The translations under genes and the position numbers were made by a program. From a virus, in IMG/VR virus record IMGVR_UViG_3300020182_002225, positions 1-42,865 of that record: a stretch of DNA of 42,865 nt; one strand, 5' to 3'. Shown here piece by piece: positions 37,401 to 42,865 of the stretch; position 1 is the stretch's first letter; each line of letters starts with the position of its first letter. The notes beneath the pieces are model-generated. The model ran no database searches, was not told where the DNA came from, and saw nothing but the letters and a program-made list of their open reading frames with translations.

Positions 37401-39871
37401 TCACTTAATTCGTCAGAAATATTATTAATATCGTCTTCTAATTTAGATATTTTTTGTAATAGTGGTTCACCTGTTTCTAAATTTTTGACAAATTCTGTAA
37501 TGTTAATGCCGTGTCGATTTGCAGCAACTTGAATGTCAGCCAGACTCTCTGCCTTGCCCAATTCGTCAAAGAATTTGTCTTTTGATTCTGGATTTGTAGA
37601 TTGTATATCGCCTTCGTTATCTGGATCGTTTAAGTCAGCCATTAATCCAGAAAATTCAGACTTCGCTTGTTCCTGTTTTAATTTTTGTAATTCTTCTTGC
37701 TTCTGTTGTTGTGTAGTACTAAGTTCCGTTTTCTTTTTATTAAAATCATCTAAGGAAGAAACTGTTTTATTAAAGTTTTCTAACTGCTTACTTTCTAATA
37801 TATTATCTAATTGCATTCCAGCCGGTAAAAATTTATTCCAAGAAAATTCATTTCCTGGTGGAGAATAACTTTTAGTAAGTTGCTTATCTAGTGATATAGT
37901 TAAATCTAATATCTGATCATTTAGTCCAGTATAATAATAATTATATAATTTTCTACATCTACCTGTCTGAAAAATTTCATCTAGTATTTTATTTGTAGAT
38001 GATATTTTTGCAGTTTGGTCAGTGACATTTTGAACTACTATCTCTTTATGCATGGATATATTATAAACAGTATGATGTGACATTATATTTGTGATTGGAT
38101 TATGCTTCTTCTGTATTATTTCTGGAGAAATTCTAACAACCTTAGAAAAACCATCAATTGATGCAGTTAACTCTTGTCTTATCTGTACATTCTGAATCAG
38201 AATATCATATATCAGATCAATGATACTTACTCCTATAGGAACTTGTCCTATTTGTTCAGAAACATTAAACTTGGTTTTGCTTTTTTTACTAACATTATTA
38301 CTCGCCGCACTTTTATTAGCAATAGGTCCATTCATTGGAGTACTTGAATACTCATCTTTAAAATCAGATTCGAGTTTTATTTCATAAGTATTAACGAAAT
38401 CTGATTGTTCTGAACTAAAACTAGTAGCAGCCCGGGCAGATGTATTCAATTCATCGTTAAAATTATTAAGTGTTTCCTGTAATGTATCTCCTATTACAAA
38501 ATTAAAGTCTATTTTAGTAGTATTTACTCCATGACTCACAGATGCATAATTCGAAACTGTTCCACTAATAGTGGTTGTAGTACCGGTTTCATCTGTTGTC
38601 GTATTCAAATCAATAAATTTATCAATTCGAAATGGTATAACTTTAACAGTTGGTAATTTTAGTATATTGGTTGGATTATCATAACTGTATCCATTATATG
38701 TAACTTTAATAAAGAAGGTAGCCGTATTAATATTTACATATTCCATCAAATTTGCAGCAGAATTCAATGTATCATTTAAATCACTATCACCAATTTGTGT
38801 TATATCAAATTGTAATCCCTTATCTATTCCTACCATTTTTGCAGCACTACCATAACCAGTTCCTAAATTTTCGACAACTAAGTTATCAATATTAAATTCT
38901 GTTGTTACTGCTGATTGTGCAATTATTAATTTAGGAATTGTTTGTTCTGGCCATTCTCCTCTTATAGTCTTTTCAAACTCTATGTCTTTAAACTGTAAGA
39001 AATTTTGAGCGTCATCTTTTGGAATAATAAAAAATTCTATATTATAAGTATAATTTTCATAGTTGTCTAGTTCATTTTCATAATACATTCCCGCTTGTTC
39101 TGTTTGCTGTAGAACTTCTTTCATATTTCCTAAACTCGAACTTGAGAAATTTGAATTACTATTTGAACCGTTAAATGTGACATCTGATACATCATCACCA
39201 ACTATCGATCCGTCAGTTTCATCATTCGCCACTGTGAATGGAGAATTTGCTTTAGCGGCATCAAATCGTTCTTGTGCATCAGCCCTATCTCTAGAAGATG
39301 CATTAGGATCTGCATTTGCTTCATCTAAATTTTTTCTTGCTCTTTTAAACTCAGTTAATGCTTTTTGTTCTTCAGAGGTTAAAGTTCGTCTTGATTCAGA
39401 ATCTGCAGCGCCGACATCTTTTGGAGGAAACGTTGTTTGGCCCTCACCTTTTGCTAGACTAATTCCTTTTTTAAGTGATGGTCTAAAGTGGTCTAGAGAT
39501 TCATTACCACCTTCATGTTGTATAATTGCACCTACTAATTTTTCAGTAATTGCTGGATTTGCTGATAGATCAATATCTTGATCAGGACTAACTCCCAACT
39601 TTTTGGCAACTGCATTTACATATGCAGTTGTATTATTTTCATTAGGGGGCGCCCACTTATTAATAATTTCACGAACTGATCTTCTATTATAACCATTGTC
39701 AGATCCCGGTCTATTATATTTGTATAGTAATTTTGTCATCGCTCGGACACCCATTTCTGGAGATCCAAAAGTTACAAATGACTGGTCAGTACCCTTAACC
39801 GAACCATTCCAGTTAGAGCCTCCATGTCTAATATTACCAGGATTATTATTTCTTACATTACGCGGTGCCAT
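34460..39871 (-). CDS. Large tail/baseplate protein with N-terminal peptidoglycan-hydrolase-like domain (1803 residues)
   Basis: Seen: residues 1-125 (RNNNPGNIRHGGSNWNGSVK, GSPEMGVRAMTKLLYKY, REIINKWAPPNENNTTAYVN) match the virion lytic-transglycosylase-like domain found in many phage structural proteins ('structural protein P5' type). Residues about 255-560 form a beta-rich domain (YNIEFFIIPKDDAQNFLQFK; GTGYGSAAKM). About 690-735 is a charged coiled coil (KKKTELSTTQQQKQEELQKL). About 1080-1145 holds three GSDPLGEF repeats, and the C-terminal 650 residues are acidic. It lies between gp53 and gp5, so it is inferred to sit in the baseplate hub or to be injected. No clear gp27 or gp26 similarity was recognised. 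Its length and the lysis domain suggest a cell-wall-opening role. Confidence 0.7.
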   Translation of the reverse strand: MAPRNVRNNNPGNIRHGGSNWNGSVKGTDQSFVTFGSPEMGVRAMTKLLYKYNRPGSDNGYNRRSVREIINKWAPPNENNTTAYVNAVAKKLGVSPDQDIDLSANPAITEKLVGAIIQHEGGNESLDHFRPSLKKGISLAKGEGQTTFPPKDVGAADSESRRTLTSEEQKALTEFKRARKNLDEANADPNASSRDRADAQERFDAAKANSPFTVANDETDGSIVGDDVSDVTFNGSNSNSNFSSSSLGNMKEVLQQTEQAGMYYENELDNYENYTYNIEFFIIPKDDAQNFLQFKDIEFEKTIRGEWPEQTIPKLIIAQSAVTTEFNIDNLVVENLGTGYGSAAKMVGIDKGLQFDITQIGDSDLNDTLNSAANLMEYVNINTATFFIKVTYNGYSYDNPTNILKLPTVKVIPFRIDKFIDLNTTTDETGTTTTISGTVSNYASVSHGVNTTKIDFNFVIGDTLQETLNNFNDELNTSARAATSFSSEQSDFVNTYEIKLESDFKDEYSSTPMNGPIANKSAASNNVSKKSKTKFNVSEQIGQVPIGVSIIDLIYDILIQNVQIRQELTASIDGFSKVVRISPEIIQKKHNPITNIMSHHTVYNISMHKEIVVQNVTDQTAKISSTNKILDEIFQTGRCRKLYNYYYTGLNDQILDLTISLDKQLTKSYSPPGNEFSWNKFLPAGMQLDNILESKQLENFNKTVSSLDDFNKKKTELSTTQQQKQEELQKLKQEQAKSEFSGLMADLNDPDNEGDIQSTNPESKDKFFDELGKAESLADIQVAANRHGINITEFVKNLETGEPLLQKISKLEDDINNISDELSETASSISDLTLKIGSDDRTIAEQVGASLAGRFAGFNSNNASTRAKLLGDPTGLVLAEELKEDGDIFKKLTDAEFSDLMDAMQLNSINFMNNIIPMMRGKKSVSTFKSTDLENIELARSKLFESLNGDLSMANLSMTIKGDPFWMEFYITEDVKKQIVGKDNTSDAHKSIVTNVNGTNYLLLVVNKADGVDDFDNIKIDNLDIFLYSVKSVINTFAQGQFTQQLNCVRLPIPDNFKRVETGGGNNVIGGSGNGPGGSNGINPFGDSSFGSDPLGEFAGADGSGINSFGDSLFGSDPLGEFGGSAINAFRNINFGDETLGEFAGVANNLVASIPNEFQDLADVAGIPSDITDALGRDGAIDPRTVAKNSFRHIHGSLAKDAHNFIFSYATPHASDVNRLAALMNEAEMAAAFGSPEAATAVEKIKNDIRNKYGNTEDASDFLQQQVDNGEIVSPELVAFLNTKVYADNTTEVIPPNNISDVDVSNIMTEIQTIEGMNSLSVDELIETPTKTLMTPTVDMSPNADIPSSLRIETSNLMLGGLLPIESTEVYTDPRPPVVDYNIEQLESLDLPDDVVDGYKEVADTRNGIKVRKYLDTLPPDQVKLLNEIDNPYTVSTLPADPPVTAEKIINTPMKTPREAIMQARIQDAQTQMIAEVGGSYNDLSVDEKRHYNNLSDAYDEIDEVAQLDPIRNEAKLLKINNELDKSIRVYNDRLSGGDSEWSWNDTEAQVLVDTRYGAQNDVASLSYSPNEFTAERIRVNPDGSIVVDLDSESMPTSPSAGYVLPINAITDIPVEDFTEEHLAQYESANAVMKNLFTSDGMTITKAVTPNGDSVTVVTGFTNTDLASVYNIPFSPNVLEGDVVDTSSTTILTRQFLESTKQKIADSYPLIGTRTQSATDYETWKEFIITDPTQPLAESPTRVYKDSRFFSMVGNQKIYAGSALEKSLIESDLVTNTASKTMIDYYNKTFGSDWNGFRWIKAE
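36441..36631 (-). repeat. Tandem GSDPLGEF repeats in the large tail protein
   Basis: Three units at spacings of 72 and 63 bases. The two in transcription order first are nearly identical in DNA (plus strand CCAAGTGGATCAGAACCGAA in both) and encode FGSDPLGEF preceded by INPFGDSS or INSFGDSL. The third is diverged (INFGDETLGEF). The units follow a Gly/Asn-rich stretch. Confidence 0.85.
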
Positions 39872-39873
39872 TT

Positions 39874-40164
39874 TTAGCCCATTCTATCTATATTTTTTTT
39901 ACTGGGTATTTTAATTTTTGTACCAGCAGTAAAATCATTAATAGGGTCCTGTATAATATCTGGATTACGTTGTGAAAATATCCACCAATATTTTGCAGTA
40001 CCATAATTCTCATAACTGACTAGGTCGGGTCGTAAATTAAATTTTTGTGGTATAATATATTCCATGTCCAACGGATCTTTGTATATAAATCTAGGTTGCT
40101 GAATATCTAATATTTTATCAAACATCACACGTGTATTTCTCCATGGCGAATTATTACTATACAT
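39874..40164 (-). CDS. gp53: Baseplate wedge protein gp53
   Basis: A 96-residue protein. Seen: PRFIYKDPLDMEYIIPQKFN, RPDLVSYENYGTAKYWWIFS and INDFTAGTKIKIPSKKNI. These are the conserved gp53 core, in which Y-x-x-Y-G-x-x-x-YWW and the final 'aGt-x-i-x-IP' LysM-like strand are distinctive. Known: gp53 joins the wedge near its outer rim and closes the wedge-ring contacts. It overlaps the upstream gp48-like gene by 8 bases; AGGAG lies about 7 bases before the ATG, inside that gene. It stops 2 bases before the next ATG. Confidence 0.93.
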   Translation of the reverse strand: MYSNNSPWRNTRVMFDKILDIQQPRFIYKDPLDMEYIIPQKFNLRPDLVSYENYGTAKYWWIFSQRNPDIIQDPINDFTAGTKIKIPSKKNIDRMG

Positions 40165-40759
40165 ATCCTTCTCCTCTTAAACCACCTGATAAGTATTTTT
40201 CTAATGTAAAATTATCTCTTACGTTTTTAGGTGAATATGTAACTAAAAAATCAATCACAAAAGTTCCACTAACTGGCATTTGTATTACAGTTTCAGGATT
40301 TTGTTCAGTTCTAGTCTCTATATCAATATACGAAACATCCGCATCTAAGTTATATACAAAATTATTTACTAACACAGGAATATTTTGAAAAACTCCATGT
40401 GCATTAAATCTCAGTACAGGAGGTGGCAAGCCACGCTGTTCATCATTTTTTCCAAATCTCATTTTCATAGCACCTCTAAAAAAATCTAACGCACTAAGTA
40501 TAGTTTGTCCTTGTTCAACATTTTCTATTATTATAGGCGCAGTAACATTAATTGTGGCATTTGATCCACTTTGAAAAAACTGTTGCTGAAAATTAGAATG
40601 TGTAGGTGATACTTGTGTGTAATTTGCATTTGACATATTTGTAATAGTAGGGGTATATGGAAAATTGAAACTACTCATACCATCACCTTCGACACTCAAT
40701 CTGCCACTAGGATCCGAAATGTTTACCGGCTGTGAGGTACTATATGGATTATATGCCAT
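40157..40759 (-). CDS. Baseplate tail-tube cap protein, gp48-like
   Basis: A 200-residue protein from the ATG at 40759 (MAYNPYSTSQPVNISDPSGR), which has AGGAG 9 bases upstream and follows a late element by about 27 bases; the frame is open to 40834, but that part lies over the promoter. Seen: TILSALDFFRGAMKMRFGKN, GLPPPVLRFNAHGVFQNIPV and SYIDIETRTEQNPETVIQMP. These fit the marine gp48-type proteins that cap the tail tube at the baseplate. The neighbour gp53 supports this. The family call rests on my memory of the pattern, so gp54 or another hub protein remains possible. Confidence 0.65.
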   Translation of the reverse strand: MAYNPYSTSQPVNISDPSGRLSVEGDGMSSFNFPYTPTITNMSNANYTQVSPTHSNFQQQFFQSGSNATINVTAPIIIENVEQGQTILSALDFFRGAMKMRFGKNDEQRGLPPPVLRFNAHGVFQNIPVLVNNFVYNLDADVSYIDIETRTEQNPETVIQMPVSGTFVIDFLVTYSPKNVRDNFTLEKYLSGGLRGEGYV

Positions 40760-40785
40760 GCTATTGATCTCCTGATTATTAACAG

Positions 40786-40794
40786 TATTTATCA
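40786..40794 (-). promoter_or_regulatory. Late promoter element (TGATAAATA)
   Basis: Minus-strand TGATAAATA lies about 27 bases before the gp48-like ATG at 40759. It is flanked by a 5-base inverted repeat (ACAGT/ACTGT). The 19 bases TGATAAATACTGTTAATAA match those before gp25 at all but one position. Confidence 0.75.
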
Positions 40795-40850
40795 CTGTAT
40801 TAACTACGAATATTTTAAACTTTATACTTGACACGTATTATTTTTTAAGG

Positions 40851-40879
40851 TTGACTTTTATCTTACTTTGTAGTATTAT
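40851..40879 (+). promoter_or_regulatory. Sigma70-type promoter of gp55-gp47
   Basis: TTGACT (40851-40856), 17 bases, TATTAT (40874-40879) on the plus strand, with ribosome site AGGAG at 40894-40898 about 9 bases before the ATG at 40908. It diverges from the late element at 40786-40794, so the late sigma factor itself is made from a host-type promoter. Confidence 0.82.
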
Positions 40880-40907
40880 AATACTAACATTTTAGGAGAT
40901 TAAAATT

Positions 40908-41798
40908 ATGGCTAGACGACAAAATTATTTAAACAACAGGGATATGCTAAAGCAAATTCATATTTCAAAATCAAACTTTTCATGGTTTGAAGATCGAGAA
41001 AGATACAATCAATTTGATATTATCATTGATAATATCGCTGGAGAACTTGATATTAAAAGTGAAATAATATCACGTTTGCCAGAGGCAAGACAATCAAGAG
41101 CAGATCGTATACAAAAAAATAGTTGGACGCTGAATACCGATAAGAAAAAGAAACAAATAGATTTTGTTGTTGATGTTGATAGCTTCAATGAAGAAGAACT
41201 TGTATTCCGTGTTATGACATTTGAACATATTCCAGATGAACCTGGCAGAAAATTAAATCCTAAAACTGTCGCTGATCATAAGGTAAAATTAAATTTTCCA
41301 CCATATAAACATTATGTTGTACGAAATGGCGAAATTGCCGAAGTCGGTATATCACATTATAATAAAGATAAAGAATTTGACTTGACATCTGGAAAGATTA
41401 CTGCTACATTAGCAAATATGTATATTAAACTAGTAGAACGTTACTCACAACGTGGCAACTGGCGTGGATACACATATATTGATGAAATGAGAGGACAAGC
41501 CTTATTACAATTAACGCAAATTGGACTACAGTTTAATGAAGCAAAATCTGATAATCCGTTTGCTTATTATACTGCAGCAGTTAATAATTCATTTACACGT
41601 GTTCTCAATATTGAGAAGAAAAATCAAGGCATTCGAGATGATCTATTAGAAAAATCAGGACAAGCACCGAGTTGGACACGTCAACTTGAACATGAAATGA
41701 AATCACAAGAACGATGGAAAAAAGTAATTAAAACTAATATCACAGACGAACAAATTCCAACTGAAACAATTAAAGAGATTTACGCAGATAATGAGTGA
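40908..41798 (+). CDS. gp55: Late-transcription sigma factor gp55, marine long form
   Basis: A 296-residue protein, against about 185 for T4 gp55. Seen: the N-terminal MARRQNYLNNRDMLKQIHIS is typical of marine gp55. A middle segment (VFRVMTFEHIPDEPGRKLNP, DHKVKLNFPPYKHYVV) is found in marine forms but not in T4. The sigma-like core (ANMYIKLVERYSQRGNWRGY, TYIDEMRGQALLQLTQIGLQ, NPFAYYTAAVNNSFTRVLNI) corresponds to region 2 of sigma factors and would melt TATAAATA-type late promoters. Known: gp55 acts with gp33 and the sliding clamp gp45, neither present here. Its gene overlaps gp47 by 8 bases. Confidence 0.93.
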   Translation: MARRQNYLNNRDMLKQIHISKSNFSWFEDRERYNQFDIIIDNIAGELDIKSEIISRLPEARQSRADRIQKNSWTLNTDKKKKQIDFVVDVDSFNEEELVFRVMTFEHIPDEPGRKLNPKTVADHKVKLNFPPYKHYVVRNGEIAEVGISHYNKDKEFDLTSGKITATLANMYIKLVERYSQRGNWRGYTYIDEMRGQALLQLTQIGLQFNEAKSDNPFAYYTAAVNNSFTRVLNIEKKNQGIRDDLLEKSGQAPSWTRQLEHEMKSQERWKKVIKTNITDEQIPTETIKEIYADNE

Positions 41799-42804
41799 TA
41801 ATCTATTCAAAAAATTGGCATTCTTTACCGATATTCACTTCGGCATGAGAAATAATGCACAACAACATAACAAAGATTGTAGTGACTTTGTTGATTGGTT
41901 TATCAAACAAGCACAAGAGAAAGGATGTGAAACATGCATCTTTGGTGGTGATTGGCATCATAATCGTGCTAGTTTAAATATATCAACAATGAAGTACTCA
42001 ATTGAAAGTTTGCGAAAACTAAATGACGCATTTGATAATGTATACTTCATAAAAGGTAACCATGATTTGTTTTATCGTGAGAGCCGAGAAGTCAGTAGCG
42101 TAGAGTTTGCTAAAGAATTTGAAAATATAACAGTTGTAGATGATACCACAGTAATAGGCGATGTTGCTCTTGTAAGTTGGCTAGTGGGTGACGAGTGGAA
42201 GAAAGTTCCCAGTATTCGTTCAAAATATATGTTTGGTCATTTTGAACTACCTACATTTAAATTAAATGCAATGGTAGAAATGCCAGATCATGGCGGACTA
42301 AAACAAGAAATGTTCTCCCATCAAGATTACGTATTCACTGGTCACTTTCATCAACGACAGGTAAAGAATAATATTATTTACACTGGGAATGCATTTCCAC
42401 ATAACTTTTCTGATGCATGGGATGATGAACGAGGATGGATGTTCTTAGAATGGAATAGTGAGCCTGAATTTTTTACATGGCAAGATGCACCAAAGTATAA
42501 AACTATTAAACTATCACAGTTACTAGATGATCCCGTTAAGTATCTATTACCAAAGTCAACAATTAAGATTTCTTTAGATATAGATATTTCATACGAAGAA
42601 GCAAACTTTATTAAAGATACATTCATTGAAACATACTCATTACGTGATGTAACACTTGTTCCTGTCAAAACAAATGAACACGAAGAAGACATGGGTGCAG
42701 AGATACACTTTGAAACTATTGACCAAATTGTATTGTCACAATTAGCATCGCTTGACGGCAGTTTTAATAAGAATGTTCTGATAGAGATTTACAATGACCT
42801 CTAA
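41791..42804 (+). CDS. gp47: Recombination nuclease subunit gp47 (Mre11-like)
   Basis: A 337-residue protein. Seen: the calcineurin-type phosphoesterase motifs in order are FFTDIHFG (D-x-H), FGGDWHH (GD), FIKGNHDLF (GNHD), MFGHFELP and TGHFHQRQ (GHxH). These are the metal ligands of Mre11/SbcD-type nucleases. Known: gp47 joins ATPase gp46 to process DNA ends for recombination-dependent replication in T4. Gp46 is not in the window but would be expected downstream. It begins 8 bases before the stop of gp55, which ties DNA repair and late-gene control on one message. Confidence 0.94.
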   Translation: MSDNLFKKLAFFTDIHFGMRNNAQQHNKDCSDFVDWFIKQAQEKGCETCIFGGDWHHNRASLNISTMKYSIESLRKLNDAFDNVYFIKGNHDLFYRESREVSSVEFAKEFENITVVDDTTVIGDVALVSWLVGDEWKKVPSIRSKYMFGHFELPTFKLNAMVEMPDHGGLKQEMFSHQDYVFTGHFHQRQVKNNIIYTGNAFPHNFSDAWDDERGWMFLEWNSEPEFFTWQDAPKYKTIKLSQLLDDPVKYLLPKSTIKISLDIDISYEEANFIKDTFIETYSLRDVTLVPVKTNEHEEDMGAEIHFETIDQIVLSQLASLDGSFNKNVLIEIYNDL

Positions 42805-42865
42805 AAAAGTATTAATAACAGGTAATAAAGATTATGGACTTTGTAAAGAAATATGTCATATTTTT
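42794..42865 (+). CDS. Start of a further gene, Rossmann-like N-terminus (truncated)
   Basis: ATG at 42794 opens 24 codons to the window edge, overlapping the end of gp47 by 11 bases in another frame. The peptide MTSKKVLITGNKDYGLCKEI begins like the first strand and glycine turn of short-chain dehydrogenase or epimerase folds (KVLITG). Proteins with this start are found near gp47/gp46 in marine T4-like phages, to my recollection. Too short for a firm call. Confidence 0.45.
   Translation, partial: MTSKKVLITGNKDYGLCKEICHIF

Noticed and set aside
40760-40834. N-terminal extension of the gp48-like frame
   Set aside because: It would translate over the late element at 40786-40794, and AGGAG sits before the internal ATG at 40759.

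Overview
This window is part of the genome of a T4-like (Straboviridae-related) contractile-tailed phage. It resembles the marine cyanophage/pelagiphage type. The evidence is a set of T4 baseplate homologues (gp25, gp6, gp53, gp5 and a gp48-like protein), a marine-type late sigma factor gp55 and the recombination nuclease subunit gp47. The DNA is strongly AT-rich, genes are packed with 1-30 base overlaps, and no gene-free stretch exceeds about 150 bases. Low GC fits a host such as SAR11 or low-GC picocyanobacteria, but the host is inferred. I saw no tRNA, rRNA, CRISPR array, insertion sequence or integrase.

Layout. (1) Positions 1-14426, minus strand: an accessory operon of 16 tightly joined genes. 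In transcription order these are a small unknown protein, two GT8-like glycosyltransferases, an unknown, a third glycosyltransferase, a 60-residue coiled-coil protein, two radical SAM proteins with an unusual auxiliary-cluster domain, a P-loop/sulfotransferase-like protein, two twitch-type radical SAM proteins, a B12-type radical SAM protein, an unknown, a methyltransferase, a second sulfotransferase-like protein and a truncated gene. (2) Positions 14520-16278, minus: two probable virion proteins. (3) Positions 16335-30450, minus: gp25, an enlarged gp6 and a giant 3114-residue baseplate-type protein with flagellar-hook 'IN'-like repeats. (4) Positions 30564-31370, plus: a small coiled-coil protein and ClpP. 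(5) Positions 31367-40759, minus: gp48-like, gp53, an 1803-residue protein with an N-terminal peptidoglycan-hydrolase-like domain, gp5 with a C-terminal M15-like peptidase domain, and a separate lysozyme-fold remnant protein. (6) Positions 40908-42865, plus: gp55, gp47 and the start of a further gene.

Regulation is unusually readable. Each of the three structural units on the minus strand is preceded by the same 9-mer, TGATAAATA, close to the T4 late promoter TATAAATA. Each of the three non-structural units (accessory operon, clpP unit, gp55-gp47 unit) is preceded by a TTGAC(A/T)-N17-TATNNT sigma70-type promoter. This suggests that the radical SAM/glycosyltransferase operon is read by host RNA polymerase holoenzyme before or apart from the virion genes, and that gp55 made from its own sigma70 promoter then activates the structural units.

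The best candidate for an undescribed system is the accessory operon: five radical SAM enzymes with three glycosyltransferases, a methyltransferase and two sulfotransferase-like proteins under one promoter. It looks like a pathway for modifying a glycan, peptide or protein. Its substrate cannot be read from the sequence.
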